This document shows, piece after piece, positions 39,363-51,117 of a stretch of 64,000 bases of DNA. Source of the DNA: Mytilus californianus (Eukaryota; Mollusca; Bivalvia; Mytilida; Mytilidae); the NCBI RefSeq assembly GCF_021869535.1, contig NW_026262734.1, forward strand, positions 72,315,839 to 72,379,838, given 5' to 3'. Position 1 is the stretch's first letter, and every line of letters begins with the position of its first letter. The notes below the pieces were generated by a model. The model was not told where the DNA came from. It did no database searches and worked only from the letters and a program-made list of their open reading frames with translations. A program made the translations under genes and the position numbers.

Positions 39363-39770
39363 TAACTACTCTAAATATCAGCACAACAATGTTAAATCTG
39401 CAAACTTGCGGAAACAAATTTTTGTTCTTCCCTCGCCGGGATTCGAACTCATGTCCAATAATTATTTCTGTGACTGCATCTTACGATCCCTTACGACAGA
39501 TAATTTGGTTAATCTGCAATCAATTCCATCTTCATGCCTAATATATCATGCACTGTGTTACAACTCTAGATTAGGTAACACTAGGCCGCCGAAAGCTGAA
39601 TTTGTAGTTCAGTCTAGGTGGCCGAGTGGTCTAGAGCGCTGGACACAGTGCAGGCGGTGTTGTCACGATATCCCAACAGCATTAGTTCGAATCCCGCGAG
39701 GGAAGAACAAAAATTTGCTTCCGCAAATTTGCAGATTTAACATTGTTGTGCTGATATTTAGAGTAATTAT
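39363..39770. mobile_element. SINE-like element with inverted tails (fold-back)
   Basis: The arms 39363-39450 and 39684-39770 are inverted copies of the SINE-like tail. The right half keeps a tRNA-like head on the plus strand at 39613-39695: A-box-like TGGCCGAGTGGT at 39619-39630 and B-box-like AGTTCGAATCC at 39684-39694, spaced as in a tRNA with a long variable arm (Leu/Ser type). The ends do not form a complete acceptor stem, so this is not a functional tRNA. The 160-codon open frame 39406-39888 merely crosses this element and the following TA repeat. Confidence 0.65.
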
Positions 39771-39827
39771 GAATATAATATGTGTTTTCAGCCATGTATC
39801 ACCTTCACTGTTGTCACTTGTTTGGAC

Positions 39828-39836
<9 letters not shown>

Positions 39837-39880
<44 letters not shown>
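39837..39880. repeat. (TA)n microsatellite
   Basis: About 44 bp of TA. It produces the YIYIYI stretches seen in overlapping frames on both strands. Confidence 0.95.
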
Positions 39881-39881
<1 letters not shown>

Positions 39882-40035
39882 AGTCTAAATTGAAAACAAC
39901 GTTCAAACCTATGATTGCGTTGGATAAAAACCGCAATTTTTATACGTGTGCATGCAAAACAAATTTCTTTGTAGAGGGGTCTAAATACAGCACAAACAAC
40001 ATTTTCCAAAAGACCAAAAAAGTGAAAAAGTATAT
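39881..40035 (+). repeat. Bivalve repeat fragment, inverted partner of 37785-37880 and 38255-38312
   Basis: AAGTCTAAATTGAAAACAAC through CATGCAAAACAAATTTC, then GAGGGGTCTAAATACAGCAC. The first part is the reverse complement of the 37785-37880 spacer and the last part that of 38255-38312, so the two sites flank the SINE/palindrome cluster in opposite orientation. Confidence 0.65.
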
Positions 40036-40639
40036 TATATATAATGTCTAAAAATAGCAACAATCAACATTCAATCTAGGCGTGGATCAGTTTGAAAATA
40101 AACTGATGCAGTTACTGAATTAAATTATATAAATGCCTAAGAATGTAACTTTAACACGCTAATGAGTGTTATAAAAATAGTTGTTATATTTTATATATTC
40201 ACGCAATATTTCGCTAAACAAATTAGCTTCATCAGTCATAATAAACACCGGTCATTTTTTACCAAAGGAAGAAACTACCCATCACGAGACATCTCTTAAG
40301 AACTGGACATACTTTTGAAAATATCACCTTTCAAATAATAGAGGTCAACCAAAATTATAATTATATATACAATAAAATTCTAGAACTTCGTGTTCATGTA
40401 TTATTAAACATGAAGTGTTATTTAATTGTGAATACTTTTAAGATTTTCATAAGTAAGAAAAGGAGTCTAATTTTTTGTCGCAGGAGATTCAAATTTTAAT
40501 TGACAAAGTGGAGAAGAATAAATATTTACTATTTAGCATGCAGACTGAGCAACACAACACACAGTTCCAAAATGAGAGCATGGGAGGCTGCATGTGCAAA
40601 GACAAATGCAGTAAATGACACTGATTCAATGGAAGTGAT
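40036..40639. other. No gene seen
   Basis: AT-rich. 40200-40240 contains CGCAATATTTCGCTAAACAA next to TTAGCTTCATCAG, a word combination familiar from mollusc repeats. No exon structure was recognised. Confidence 0.4.
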
Positions 40640-40835
40640 GTCGTAACTTTTATGATGATCATAAGACCATCATAAGTCATGTCGCAATGTGTCTTAAGTT
40701 TACGATAAAATTTTTGACATATCATAAGTTGGGACACTTTCGAAAACATATCTTACGACTATGACATGTCCTAGACAATCGTAAATAAGACATGTCTTAG
40801 TCAAAAGATACTTTTGAAAACCAGGCCCCGGGTTT
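40640..40835 (-). repeat. Short palindrome-rich dispersed repeat
   Basis: Read on the minus strand it begins GGGGCCTGGTTTTCAAAAGT and continues with many TAAGAC/GTCTTA and CATAAGT words that pair with each other. This resembles a widespread class of short animal MITEs beginning GGGCC-GGTTT (inference). The minus frame 40489-40749 overlaps it and shows no supported domain. Confidence 0.45.
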
Positions 40836-40906
40836 CCTTCTTAAAAATAATTGAGTTCAATTTTTTTAATTCAATTGCAGATAAAAAATCTTTAAACCGG
40901 ATGTCA

Positions 40907-41089
<183 letters not shown>

Positions 41090-41627
41090 TCATATCAACG
41101 ATGACAGTGAATTGAAAAAAAATCTCTGATAATTTTAACCACAATAAGACTTGCTTCAACAATGAATTTTGTTAAAGTAAAAGGTGACTTAAATCATACC
41201 AAAGGCATCTGAGACTCAAATTTTTAACTTTTTTTTATTATAGCTTACATGTTAACAGTTTGCTTCAAAATACAAGCAATTTCTATTAATAACATTTGTT
41301 TTATCTACAAATTTTCCATATACTATAATGAAAGAAAATAAAGGTCTGAACACATAATGGTGTGATCATAATTTTTCCACAGGTTTCAATATATAGCAAA
41401 TTATAACTTTATTTAGATACAAAGTGATTTGAAGCCTTTGGATTTTTTTTTAAATTGTGACTCGGAGAAAATACAAAGTTAATCTGATTTTTCTTTTCAA
41501 AAAATTATTTGTTTGATGAACTGTGTCTGTTCCTCGCAGTCTATAGATATTATATCGTGTGCAACTACTCCATATTTTCTTTTAATATGATATCATATAT
41601 CAGTTTCTATTAAAAAAACATAGTATG

Positions 41628-41777
41628 CATATTTGTTTGGGGGCCAGCTGAAGGACGCCTCCGGGTGCGGGAGTTTCTCGCTGCATTGAAGACCCATTGG
41701 TGGCCTTCGGCTGTTGTCTGCTCTATGGTCGGGTTGTTGTCTCTTTGACACATTCCCCATTTCCATTCTCAATTTTA
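41628..41777 (+). mobile_element. 5'-truncated Penelope-like element 3' tail inside an intron
   Basis: GGGGGCCAGCTGAAGGACGC through GACACATTCCCCATTTCCAT is the complement of 47570-47700, the 3' end of the large Penelope-like element, here in plus orientation. It lies in the 952-bp intron between the two C2 exons, antisense to the gene. Only about 150 bp remain. Confidence 0.75.
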
Positions 41778-42017
41778 TCATAAATCTAAAGCTATGAAGG
41801 AGAGGAGAAATTTTAGATGTATTTAATTACATTCATGAAGCCGACATGACATAAAAAATTCTTATTCACCCAATTTTAAACAATACATAATAAATCTAAT
41901 AGAACCCTATTTCTATGACATAATCTGTACAGACAATTATCTAATATCTTCACTAAATGGACAAGAAGTATCATTATAGGTTTATGCTTTATCCGGCATC
42001 TATAACAACAATGCTTA

Positions 42018-42128
<111 letters not shown>

Positions 42129-43348
42129 CTATAGAAGTAATTGTAATCAATTTCAGTTCATACTGGGAACCGATTTTGTATAATATAAGGTAATTAGAAA
42201 TTATTCATAAAATACCTATATCTTCTAAATACTCATATGGTCCGGCTCGTTAATATCCATATGAGTATACGCATATGGTTATTTCCATACGCGTATAGTC
42301 CAAATACACATATGGTCCGGAACATTTACACACTTTTAATAAATGGTATAGTCCGAGGTAAATTGCATAATGCATACTTGAGTTAATGTGCGACATGTGA
42401 ATAATTGCTTATTGTTTTGAAGATTTAATTCCCATTACTTCGAAAAGACTAAAGTGAAGATTGTCAAATTGTAAATAGAGCCTCTGACCACCATTCTTAA
42501 CAATTTGGAAAAATTTGGAAAAAAATCACTCAAGGCATGCTTAAAATCACTAAAGACATACTCGAGATATTGACATGTTTAAGATTGATGAGGTTAGAGA
42601 CAATAGTAAACCTTGACACATCAGATATGTAACAGCCCCTACCCTGACTGAGAGTATAGTGTACAAGAGAATTGAGACAAACGGAGAACGATTTTTAATT
42701 AAATGAAAAAATATAGAAAATTTTGGAATTTATTGCATTTTGCACAATGTTTATATGACTATTATAATGGTTCGCATGTCCAAGCTTGTTTTTGTTGTAT
42801 TTTTTTCATTTACATAAAAAAATATAATCTCAACAGTATTCAGTCCTAATGTAGTCATGGTTTTTACATATATTTGAACAAAGACTTCACTGGTCATTCC
42901 AGTCTTTTAATATAAACAAGGGACTATTTGAATCTGAAATAATTTTTAATTCTGGAAAATTGATAAAAAATGTAAATGTATGATGAAAACTAACCAAACT
43001 AAGGAGGGTTAGCCATGCGCGCATAGTTACTTTCACTGATATTTCAGTATGAATTATGAACTTACTAACTCAGACATGTGACAGAGTTGTCAAGCCACAA
43101 CTGGAGATTTGGAAATTTTCAGCTGGAGTTTGGGCTTCATAACTGGAGATTTTTTATCGACGTACGCAATGGTTTTTTGTGTGTTTAAACTGCATATCTT
43201 CTTTTTTTGTTTGTTAAAAGAACAATAATTCCATACCTTTCAACAACTCCATATCCATTTTTACTTGATAAAAATAGAAGATAAGGGGTTTTCAAATATT
43301 TATTCATTATATATAATTCAAGATAAAGTGATCAGCCATCATATAGAG
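42129..43348. other. Probable intron; no further exon seen
   Basis: If the C2 gene continues upstream, this is intronic. 42231-42320 holds a cluster of CATATG words with two direct copies of CATATGGTCCGG and intervening complementary stretches. Otherwise AT-rich without recognisable features. Confidence 0.45.
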
Positions 43349-43613
43349 TTGGCAGAAAGTACCTCTGATTTAGCTACATTGTCAACTTTGGTACCACTAC
43401 TGAACAGTGGTGTTAAATTGATAGAGTTGTTGGCTTGCTGGTGGGTAGCTGTCCCCATAAGTTTGGTCAAATCATTAGGGCCACCACAGTCAGCTTTGCA
43501 TGAAGTGTAGTAAGCATGGTCTTGACCCTTGGTACTGGATCTGCATCATTTGAAATCAGATCTCCAGGCAGAGTTGAATTTGGCTACATACTTGGCCTTC
43601 TTTTACTTGCTGC
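43349..43613 (-). pseudogene. Decayed hAT/BED-type zinc-finger transposase N-terminal fragment
   Basis: On the minus strand one frame reads KYVAKFNSAWRSDFK, an in-frame stop, then KGQDHAYYTSCKAD, GGPNDLTKLMGTATHQQ and a serine-rich stretch ending SVLSAN-like. The spacing is that of a BED-like C-x2-C...H-x-H finger found at the N-terminus of hAT-derived proteins (ZNF862-like). The first cysteine is replaced by Tyr and the first histidine by Leu, and there are at least three stops, so it is broken. In hAT elements this finger helps the transposase bind DNA; no catalytic domain is visible nearby. The plus-strand 81-codon frame at 43265-43510 is the antisense shadow of this fragment. The family call is by motif recognition only. 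Confidence 0.55.
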
Positions 43614-44277
43614 TGGGGTATTTGGTGATATAAAAATACAGTTTGCATTTTGTCAAATTCTAAAATTTTAGAATAGTCCAAGACAACTGTACTTATATAG
43701 GTATTCCATTGGCTTGGATAGAAAACAAGCCATAAATATCATATTTGAGTTGGTTTCATTTGTCTTTGAGTTTTAGTAAATGTTCCACGTTTTCAACAGC
43801 ATCAAATTAAATCGTTGTTTATACAACTTGTACAATTTAATCCTTTGTCAGTATTTCACTTTTAATCAACCTGGCTTGTGTCTTAAACTTGCTAGTTGAT
43901 CACTAGGTAATTGCCTATTATCTTTTATTTATTGTTGTATATACAGTTTAATCCTAAACACCTCAGGCTAAGTTTACCTATTTTAACTTTTGACACAAAG
44001 TCCATTACAGGAAACTGCCGTTTTTCTCGGACTTTTCCCATATCAATTTCGAGATTCTCGGACTTTTTCTCTGTCCGTATCAATTTTGTAAACAAAAATG
44101 TCTAATGAAAATTTTACGAGGTTGACATTTTCAAAAAGCGGAAGATTTCAAATTTTAACGGGAGGGACGGAAGAGGGTCTGAAAAGCGGGAGATTTTGAC
44201 TCCCGCCGGAAGAATCACATGTATGCTAACTAACCCCTCCCCCTTTCAACCATGCATGCATCTTGCATAGCCTTATG

Positions 44278-44732
44278 TGTCTAGCCCAAAAAGTTCAGGT
44301 TTTCCGGTGTCAGCAGCAAGTACGATTAGCAGTGTGGTATCCCACCAGGGGATGATACCTTAAAGACTGAATAGCATGCTAAATATATATGTGGAAAGAA
44401 GAAGAAGATTTTAATCCAATTAAGGGCAAAAACATTTTACATGAAAATAACATAATAATCTGAGAATTCAATAAAATAAAGTGAAATATAACTTTCTTAA
44501 GTAAATATTTAAGCAGCTTAAGCTTTCATTATACACAATGCAAGTGTGGCAAAAGAAAATAATACATAGCTATATAAAAGATATATATAAAGTTGTCTAG
44601 CCCAAAAGTTTCAGTCCTCCCCGTATCAGCAGCAAGTACGATTAGCAGTGTGGTATCCCAAATGCAGCTGACATCAGAGGATAATACCTTAAAGAATGAC
44701 TGGCATGCTTAGTATATATGTGGAAATGTCTT
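44278..44732. repeat. Direct repeat pair, ~130 bp
   Basis: 44278-44405 and 44597-44732 share TCTAGCCCAAAA, CAGCAGCAAGTACGATTAGC and AGTGTGGTATCCCA, a GATAATACCTTAAAGA tract and TATATATGTGGAAA. A weaker third match (CACCAGGGGACGATGCCAT) is at 44790. Function unknown; probably decayed tandem units of a dispersed element. Confidence 0.65.
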
Positions 44733-45073
44733 TATCTGGCCTGTATCAAAAGCATAAAAGGTAGCTGTATTGGTAACTTGAATGCAGTTGACACCAGGGG
44801 ACGATGCCATTAGAATATGAGAATATTTTCATTTATTGAATCAATTTATAGATAAAAAATTAAAAGAATGTATTAATCAATACATATCTTCCATTTCCTT
44901 TTTAAAGGTATTGTATGTGTTTGAATTTTAAATCTATTTGTAAATACAGCCAACATTTAAAATATGTATGTATATAATGAATGATCTTAAGGAAGATGTT
45001 TGTATATAAAATTGCATATTATTTTAACTAAATCAACATTTTCTACACAAAAAAACTGTTAAAACAGAGATAT
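44733..45073. other. No gene seen
   Basis: AT-rich; nothing recognised apart from the weak repeat echo near 44790. Confidence 0.45.
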
Positions 45074-46355
45074 GTCTCGCCTTATTGTAATTTTGATAAT
45101 GCAAATGTTGAAATTAAAATAGCAATACTTTAACATGTATGTTATGCAAATATTCAAAGTCAATGAACCATGACTGAAGGTACATGGCTAAACAATCTCC
45201 ATGGAAATGAGATGTGCAATGCAACTGCATGCCAAATACCATTGACTTATCATAAGTCATTTCCTTTAAACAAACCTAAACACAAACATTAACTTGTAAA
45301 CTATGTAAAAGTTTCAAAGTTAATGAACCATGATGAGGGGTTGGGGCTATATAATCTCAATGGAAAAGAGACTTGCAAATGCCAATAAATTTGCATACCA
45401 AATATCATTGACTTAACATGAGCGGTTCATCTTTAACTGATCTAATCACAAGCTAAAACATGTAAACTAAGCAAAAGTTTCAAAGTCAATAGACCATGAC
45501 TGAGGGGGCGAGGCCAAAATGAGATGTGCTAATGCTTATACAACTGCATACCAATTAACATTGGCCTATCACTAATGGTTCCCCTTGAACTGACCTAATC
45601 AAAAATTAATACATGTAAACTAAGCAAAATTTTCAAAGTCTATAGACCATGACTGAGAGGGCAGAGCCAAATAATCTACATTGAAATGAGATATGCCAAT
45701 GCTTATACACTTGCATACCAAATATCATTGACCTACCACTAGTGGTTTCCCATTAACTGACCTAATCACAAACTAATACATGAAAACTAAGCAAAAGTTT
45801 CAAAGTCAATAGACCATGACTGAGAGGGCGGGGCCAAATAATCTCCATTAAAATGAGATATGCCAATGCTTATACAACAGCATACCAATTAACATTGGCC
45901 TATCACTAATGGTTCCCCTTGAACTGACCTAATCACAAACTAATACATGTAAACTAAGCAAAAGTTTCAAAGTCAATAGACCATGACTGAGGGGAACGAG
46001 CCAAATAATTTACATGGAAATGAGATATGACAATGCTTATACACTTTCATACCAAATATCATTGACCTACCACTAGTGTTTCCCCATTAAATGACCTTAT
46101 CACAAACTAATACATGTAAACTAAGCAAAGTTTCAATGTCAATAGACCATGACTGAGGGGGTGGGTCCAAGTTATCACCATGGTAATGAGATGTGCCGAT
46201 GCTTATACAACTGCATACTAAATATCATTGACCTATCACTAGTGGTTCACCATAAACTAGACCTAATCACAAACTGAAACATTGTCGCCGCCGCCGCCGC
46301 CACCGCCGGAAACAGCATACCTAAGTCTCGCTTTTTGACTCCGTCAAGGCGAGAC
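45074..46355. mobile_element. Tandem-core element with GTCTCGCC/GGCGAGAC ends
   Basis: The 5' end is GTCTCGCC (45074-45081) and the 3' end GGCGAGAC (46348-46355); the latter also closes a stem-loop, GTCTCGCTTTTTGAC...GTCAAGGCGAGAC. Between them are about seven core units of roughly 150-165 bp, each with TTTCAAAGTCAATAGACCAT, a CATGACTGAG tract, AATGAGATATGCCAATGC and CACTAGTGGTT-like words. A GCCGCCGCC microsatellite (46284-46312) precedes the 3' hairpin. Core repeats plus microsatellite plus hairpin end is the plan described for bivalve 'pearl' elements, which resemble non-autonomous Helitron-type elements (assignment is inference). A reversed, truncated relative is at 59106-59782. Confidence 0.75.
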
Positions 46356-46556
46356 AAAAAAACGTATGATTTTGTTTTATATGTTCAAATTATTAAAATA
46401 AGTATAAACTTTTGTAATGCTAGACAACATATCACCTATTTCATCCTTTAACTTTGTGCAATCGAAAAAAAAAATATGAGCATCATCTTCAACAGTACCG
46501 AAAGACCATTTATTACATATATTCTGCTGTGTAAGGGAATACCATGATATCTATCC

Positions 46557-47290
46557 AGTTCTATTAGTAACCTACCTGAAGAAATACGTAACCTTGTAAA
46601 ACTTCTTCTAAGTTAAAAATTTGATTTATATATGGATATGTTTTCAGTTTACCGTCAGAACATATATCTAACTGTTTTTTTCCAGTAGCTAATGAACAAA
46701 GTGGATAGCTTGGTTTGGATATATTTTTTAAATTTGTAAAAAGACTCATAAAAAGTCTAGTATTTGTACAATCAAATCCAAGTAAATTCAATAAAACTTT
46801 TATTATACTATACCATGATGTTTTATTCATCTGGTGTAGTGTTTTAGATTGTTCATATGCATCTTTTAATAGAGGAAAATTACTTCCTAAATTCTCTTAT
46901 CTATACCTGTACACTATCATACCGTTAATCATATTAAAATAAATTGGAAATCTACCAGGTTCAGACAACACTGCAACATTAATTGTCTTTTGAGCACCCC
47001 AAGTATACATTTTCTAAATGTTTTGTAAAGTTTCTCCCAGGGTAAACCTTAAAATAATTTTTCGAAAGATACACCTTCCTTCTTACATTTGGAAGAAAGA
47101 GTATTAAACATTCCCCGTACTTCACTGCCATATAATAAAATAGGTTCATAATTTTATCAAAAACATGAATACTTAAATTAATTGTGTTGATGTTACGATT
47201 TAGAGACAAAAAAATCTTTCTGCAATTTATAACAAGCTTGTAAGGATATATTGTACAGCTCACTTTGAGCATAACTATATGAGCCAAATG
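46557..47290 (-). pseudogene. LINE retrotransposon C-terminal fragment (degenerate)
   Basis: Two broken minus-strand pieces. The upstream piece (46979-47287) reads CRKIFLSLNRNINTINLSIH and then VFDKIMNLFYYMAVKYGE, resembling the segment after the reverse-transcriptase core in many mollusc non-LTR elements, where an LLYGSEIWG-like motif normally follows. The downstream piece (46564-46860) contains KDAYEQSKTLHQMNKTSWYS, LLNLLGFD and later KLKTYPYINQIFNLEEVL, matching the usual C-terminal KLRTY...KxxFxxENYL region. Frameshifts separate the pieces and no catalytic domain remains here. Clade unassigned. The plus-strand frame 46715-46942 is an antisense shadow. Confidence 0.6.
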
Positions 47291-47561
47291 AGTTTAAATA
47301 TAAACCCTAGTATTGGTATTTTGAAACACATTCCAGTTTTTTTCTTATTCTGGAATGTGAACGCCTGCCTGCTTTTTTGAAAATCAAAAGCTTTGGTTTT
47401 TAAGTGTTTAAATTGAGACTTCAATCTTTGAAAAATTTGTCAAGCATGTTCAGCTTTTCTTAACAATGTCATCACCATACATTACATGATGATTACAAGG
47501 AGTAGGGGCAATCAGGTCTTATTTGGCCCATAAAGTAGCCAATTGAAAAGGTACCATAAAA

Positions 47562-48197
47562 TAGAGAATGGAAACGGGGAATGTGTCAAAGAGACAACAA
47601 CCCGACCAAAGAGGAGAAAACAGCCCAAGGTAACCAATGGGTCTTCAACACAGCGAGAAAATCCCGCACCCGGAGGCGGGCTTCAGCTGGCGCCTAAACA
47701 AAAATGTATACTAGTTCAACGAAAATGGACGTCACACTAAACTCGTAAACATATAAATGAACCAAAATTAAAAAAAAACATACAAGACTAACAAAGGCCA
47801 GAGGTTCCTGACTTGGGACAGGCGCAAAATTGCGGCGGGGTTAAACATGTTTTGTGAGATCTCAACCCTCCCCTATACCTCTAGCCAATGTAGAATAAAC
47901 GAACACACAGCAAAACGCACAGAAAACCTCAGTTTAAAAGAAGTTCGAGTTCGATGTTAGAATGGGTAACAGAAGAAACTAAGCTAAAATGACAATGATA
48001 AACATAAATTAACAAAGGACTACTAGCAGTTACTGACATGCCAGCTCCAGACCTCAATTAAACTGATTGAAAGATTATGTCTTCATCATATGAAAATCAA
48101 GCACTATCCCTCCCGTTAGGGGTTTAGTATCATACCATCGTAAAATATACGAGAAGAACATAACCCGTATCATGCTAACAACTGGGTTTAAATGTGT
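47562..48197 (-). mobile_element. 3' non-coding tail of a Penelope-like element
   Basis: Continues directly downstream of the reverse-transcriptase remnant and ends at CCATTCTCTATTTTAT (47562). It includes the GGGTTTAGTATCATACCATC region (48120-48140), a GGCCTTTGTTAGTC-like tract and the ACACATTCCCCGTTTCCATT terminus. That terminus is shared with the truncated copies at 32954-33018 and 41628-41777, which identifies it as the element's 3' end. The plus frame 47543-47740 is antisense to it. Confidence 0.7.
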
Positions 48198-49670
48198 TTA
48201 TTTCCGATGCAGAGACCCTACGAGTGAATCAATATCAATTCCAAAAAATGCCACCTTTAATGACCTGACAACAGTATCGTAACTATATCCTTTCTGAATA
48301 AGTCTGTTTAAAGGTTTGGTTAGCTTTTGAGGTGAATGACGACATTTTTGTGCTTTGTATAGAATATATACGAGATGGGATGTGAAATACCTGAACGTAT
48401 AAGATGTCTGCACGTTGATTTATATTTACGAATGACGTCCTTGTACTGATGATGAAATTTAGTAAATGTTTTGAAAAGTTTGTGATATCAAAAACCCTGG
48501 TGTAATAATTTTCAGTAATACAGAGATTTCTTTCGTTAAAATTAACTACGTTTTTACATACACGAGCGAATCGAACAAGTTGAGATATATAAACACCAAA
48601 AGATGGTGACAAGGTAACCTAACCATCTAAAAATGGATAATTAACAATAGGAAATGAAAAATCATCTCTTATATCGTACATTTTGGTATTAAGCTTCCCG
48701 TTAGATATATAGATATCAAGATCCAGGAAAGGGCAGTGTTCATTGTTAGTATAAGCTTTATTTAAAGTCAGTTCAGCAGGATATATCTCTTAAGTGTACA
48801 TACTGACGTCGTCATTATTGAGAGCCAATATATCATCCAAATATCTAACAGTGTTATTAAATTTTTGTATAAGATGTTGTTTCGATGGTTCTTTGCTGAT
48901 TTTAGTCATAAATTGTAACTCGTAACAATACAGAAACATGTCCGCAATAAGTGATGCACAGTTAGTCCCCATTGGAATTCCGATAACTTGACGATATACG
49001 GAATCTCCATAGCGAACAAAAATGTTATCTAGTAAAAATGCAGTTATCGTATCAAAGCAGGTCCAATTGACATAGTTCTTTTGTTTGTTGTTACTAAAAA
49101 ATGACCTAAAAGAGTTTGAACATATATATTCTCATTCTGACTTTTAAAATGACCATTTAATCAGGTATGTGAATTTTTCTTAATGAGATTATGAGGCAAA
49201 GTGGAACATAGGGTAGAAAAATCAAAACTTTGAACAGATTCGAAATCAATTTATCAAGTAATTCCAACGAATTTTTGACACTCCAAAAGTACTAGTAATT
49301 AATTCCCCTTATTTGAACAATTTATAACCAGGTTTTTGATTGCACCAAGTGTACTAGTAAGTAGAATAGACAGTTTAGTAGTGGAACAATGGCTTAAAGA
49401 CGAAATAAATCTATATTTGTAAGGTGTTTTGTGCAGCTTCGTAAGCCAGTACATAGTTGGAACTTTCATGTTATTCGGTTCTGCTTGTAAAGAGGTAGCT
49501 AAAAGTTTATGTTTGTTACAGATGTCATTTTCCGAAAATGGAGTCAGTTGGAATGATGATGAATTCGTAATTTCCTTTTGCAGAACCTTAATGTAAAATT
49601 TACGTCAAACAATAATGATTTTATTGGCAGCCTTATCAGCCGGGACAAAAACAAATTCCTTGGCGAATTC
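48198..49670 (-). pseudogene. Penelope-like element reverse transcriptase, multiply frameshifted
   Basis: Order on the minus strand: FVFVPADKAANKII (49613-49655), the position of the DKG motif of Penelope-type reverse transcriptases; SFDFSTL (about 49215-49240), motif A with the first catalytic Asp; VIGIPMGTNCASLIADMFLY (48925-48990), the next core motif; RYLDDILALNND (48811-48850), the YxDD catalytic motif; then FGVYISQLVRFARVC (48560-48605) in the thumb region, with C-terminal pieces to 48198. All three catalytic Asp positions are still readable, but frameshifts and stops break the frame into many pieces, so it cannot yield a full protein. In intact elements this enzyme copies the element RNA at a nicked target. 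The plus frame 49615-49845 is the antisense of the DKA region. Confidence 0.8.
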
Positions 49671-51117
49671 TTTTAGCTTATGTTTGATACGAGAAATAGG
49701 GCTATTATGGTTGTTAGGAGTAAAATGTTCGTTAAAATGTTTAATACAAATATCAACTATGTTCATTACTGAATTAAAAAAAGAATCTAAATATTTTGTC
49801 AGCTTTTTCTCGTTTTATCCATTTCATACAGTAAGTACGGAGTGAGTCGTGGATGATGTTACGACACTCATTCCAATTAAAATTTGACGGGGGACGATAT
49901 TTAGGTCCTTTACTAAGGAATGATTTCAACTCTCGGTCCTGGACAATGTTAAGGTCTCCTGTTATAACATGGGAACTGGGGCCATAAATGTATTTGGAAT
50001 TTCTGCAATTTCATGACGTAGGCGTATTGTCACTGATATTAACATCTTTACACACTTCGCTTTAATTAAACACATATTTCCGGGTAGATGTTTTGTAAAT
50101 ATAACAAATAAGAGGGAGCTCAGTATTATCAAAATAACCAGGAATTTGTTCTTTTACGGAATGATCATTCATAATACCGGCAATATTTACAAAATCAAAA
50201 GCTTTATTGACATATTTGATTTTAAAGAAATGTTTTTTATAATCTTCAGGGCGATCAATTTTGGGAAACAGTTTAGAATAACAATATGCAATTATAATTT
50301 GGACGAATTCATACTTAGGACTGCAATATGGAATTGTGTTGCAATCCTCCAAAATTTGATGTAATTTATCAACAGGTAAAGAACAAAGCTTCTTGGTTAA
50401 CAGAAAATGTCTGTTTTTTGAAATAGTAATAAGGTCCGAAATATTTACATTGTTAGTACGAAATTTTCTCTGATTGAGATTTACTCTACGTACATGAGAA
50501 CGGTTTTTAAGAACAGTTTTATAAACTATATCCAAAATGTTAACAGAATCGGTTCTTGGTATATTACCAATTCCCATGATATTTTCATTAAGACCGAGAG
50601 GATAGACTCTCTGTAATTTTTTAATCCAATTTAATTCAACTATTTTCCGTGATCGTATACATTTTGAATGAGATTCCCCAGGTTGCTTATTCACTACTTC
50701 TAAAGGTTGAACTGTTAAATTTTTTAATATGATGATTGTGCTTCCTAAGGTGTTGATAAATGATACTTTTGAATTTATTGGGTCTTCTAAAACGATAAAG
50801 GTGTTCTTGTGTGCATTTAGATAAATAGCGTCCGGTTTCACCTACGTACTCAATACCGCATCCCGGTTTGTTTCATGTAAGTAAATAGATAATACTGTTA
50901 GTTTACAATTTATATCAGTTTCAAAATTTAAGGAAAATGTGCGGCCATTAAACGTGGACCTTACCGTATTATTGATGGAAAGACGGGGACATGTAAGTAA
51001 TTTTTTGGCATGACACTTATAGATAGAAGGGTAACCACGATTTTTATTATTAAAAATGTTAGCGATTGTAGTATTTTTAGATAAGCGATTTTGAAGATTG
51101 AGACGTGTAGATACCAT
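49671..51117 (-). pseudogene. N-terminal GIY-YIG endonuclease region and linker of the same Penelope-like element
   Basis: Upstream of the reverse transcriptase on the minus strand. Around 50985-51015 YKCHAKKLLTCPRLS supplies Cys/His residues of a zinc-finger-like motif. SIYLH (about 50882-50893) and, after a frameshift, IEYVGETGRYL (50831-50852) are the two halves of a GIY-YIG nuclease signature. The longest surviving frame (50062-50841, about 250 residues) carries the linker, with QPGESHSKCIRSRKIVELNW and a C-terminal ICYIYKTSTRKYVFN. Homology then continues in broken frames down to 49671. In most Penelope-like elements the GIY-YIG domain is C-terminal to the reverse transcriptase; here it is N-terminal, the order that defines the Naiad group. 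The element is inactive in this copy. Confidence 0.75.

Noticed and set aside
39613..39695. Functional tRNA gene
   Set aside because: A and B boxes are readable but no closed acceptor stem or clean anticodon arm could be built, and the tail matches a dispersed repeat.
39406..39888. 160-codon plus-strand frame, among the longest in the window
   Set aside because: It crosses inverted SINE-like tails, a tRNA-like head and a TA microsatellite (ending in YIYIYI), so it is not a conserved protein.
36489..40835. One large transposon bounded by GGGACTGATTT and GGGGCCTGGTTTT ends
   Set aside because: The two ends only loosely resemble each other and each side looks like an independent short palindrome-rich repeat.
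43265..43510. 81-codon plus-strand frame
   Set aside because: It is the antisense of the BED-type zinc-finger remnant, whose recognisable motifs are on the minus strand.
49615..49845. 76-codon plus-strand frame
   Set aside because: It is antisense to the DKA region of the Penelope-like reverse transcriptase.
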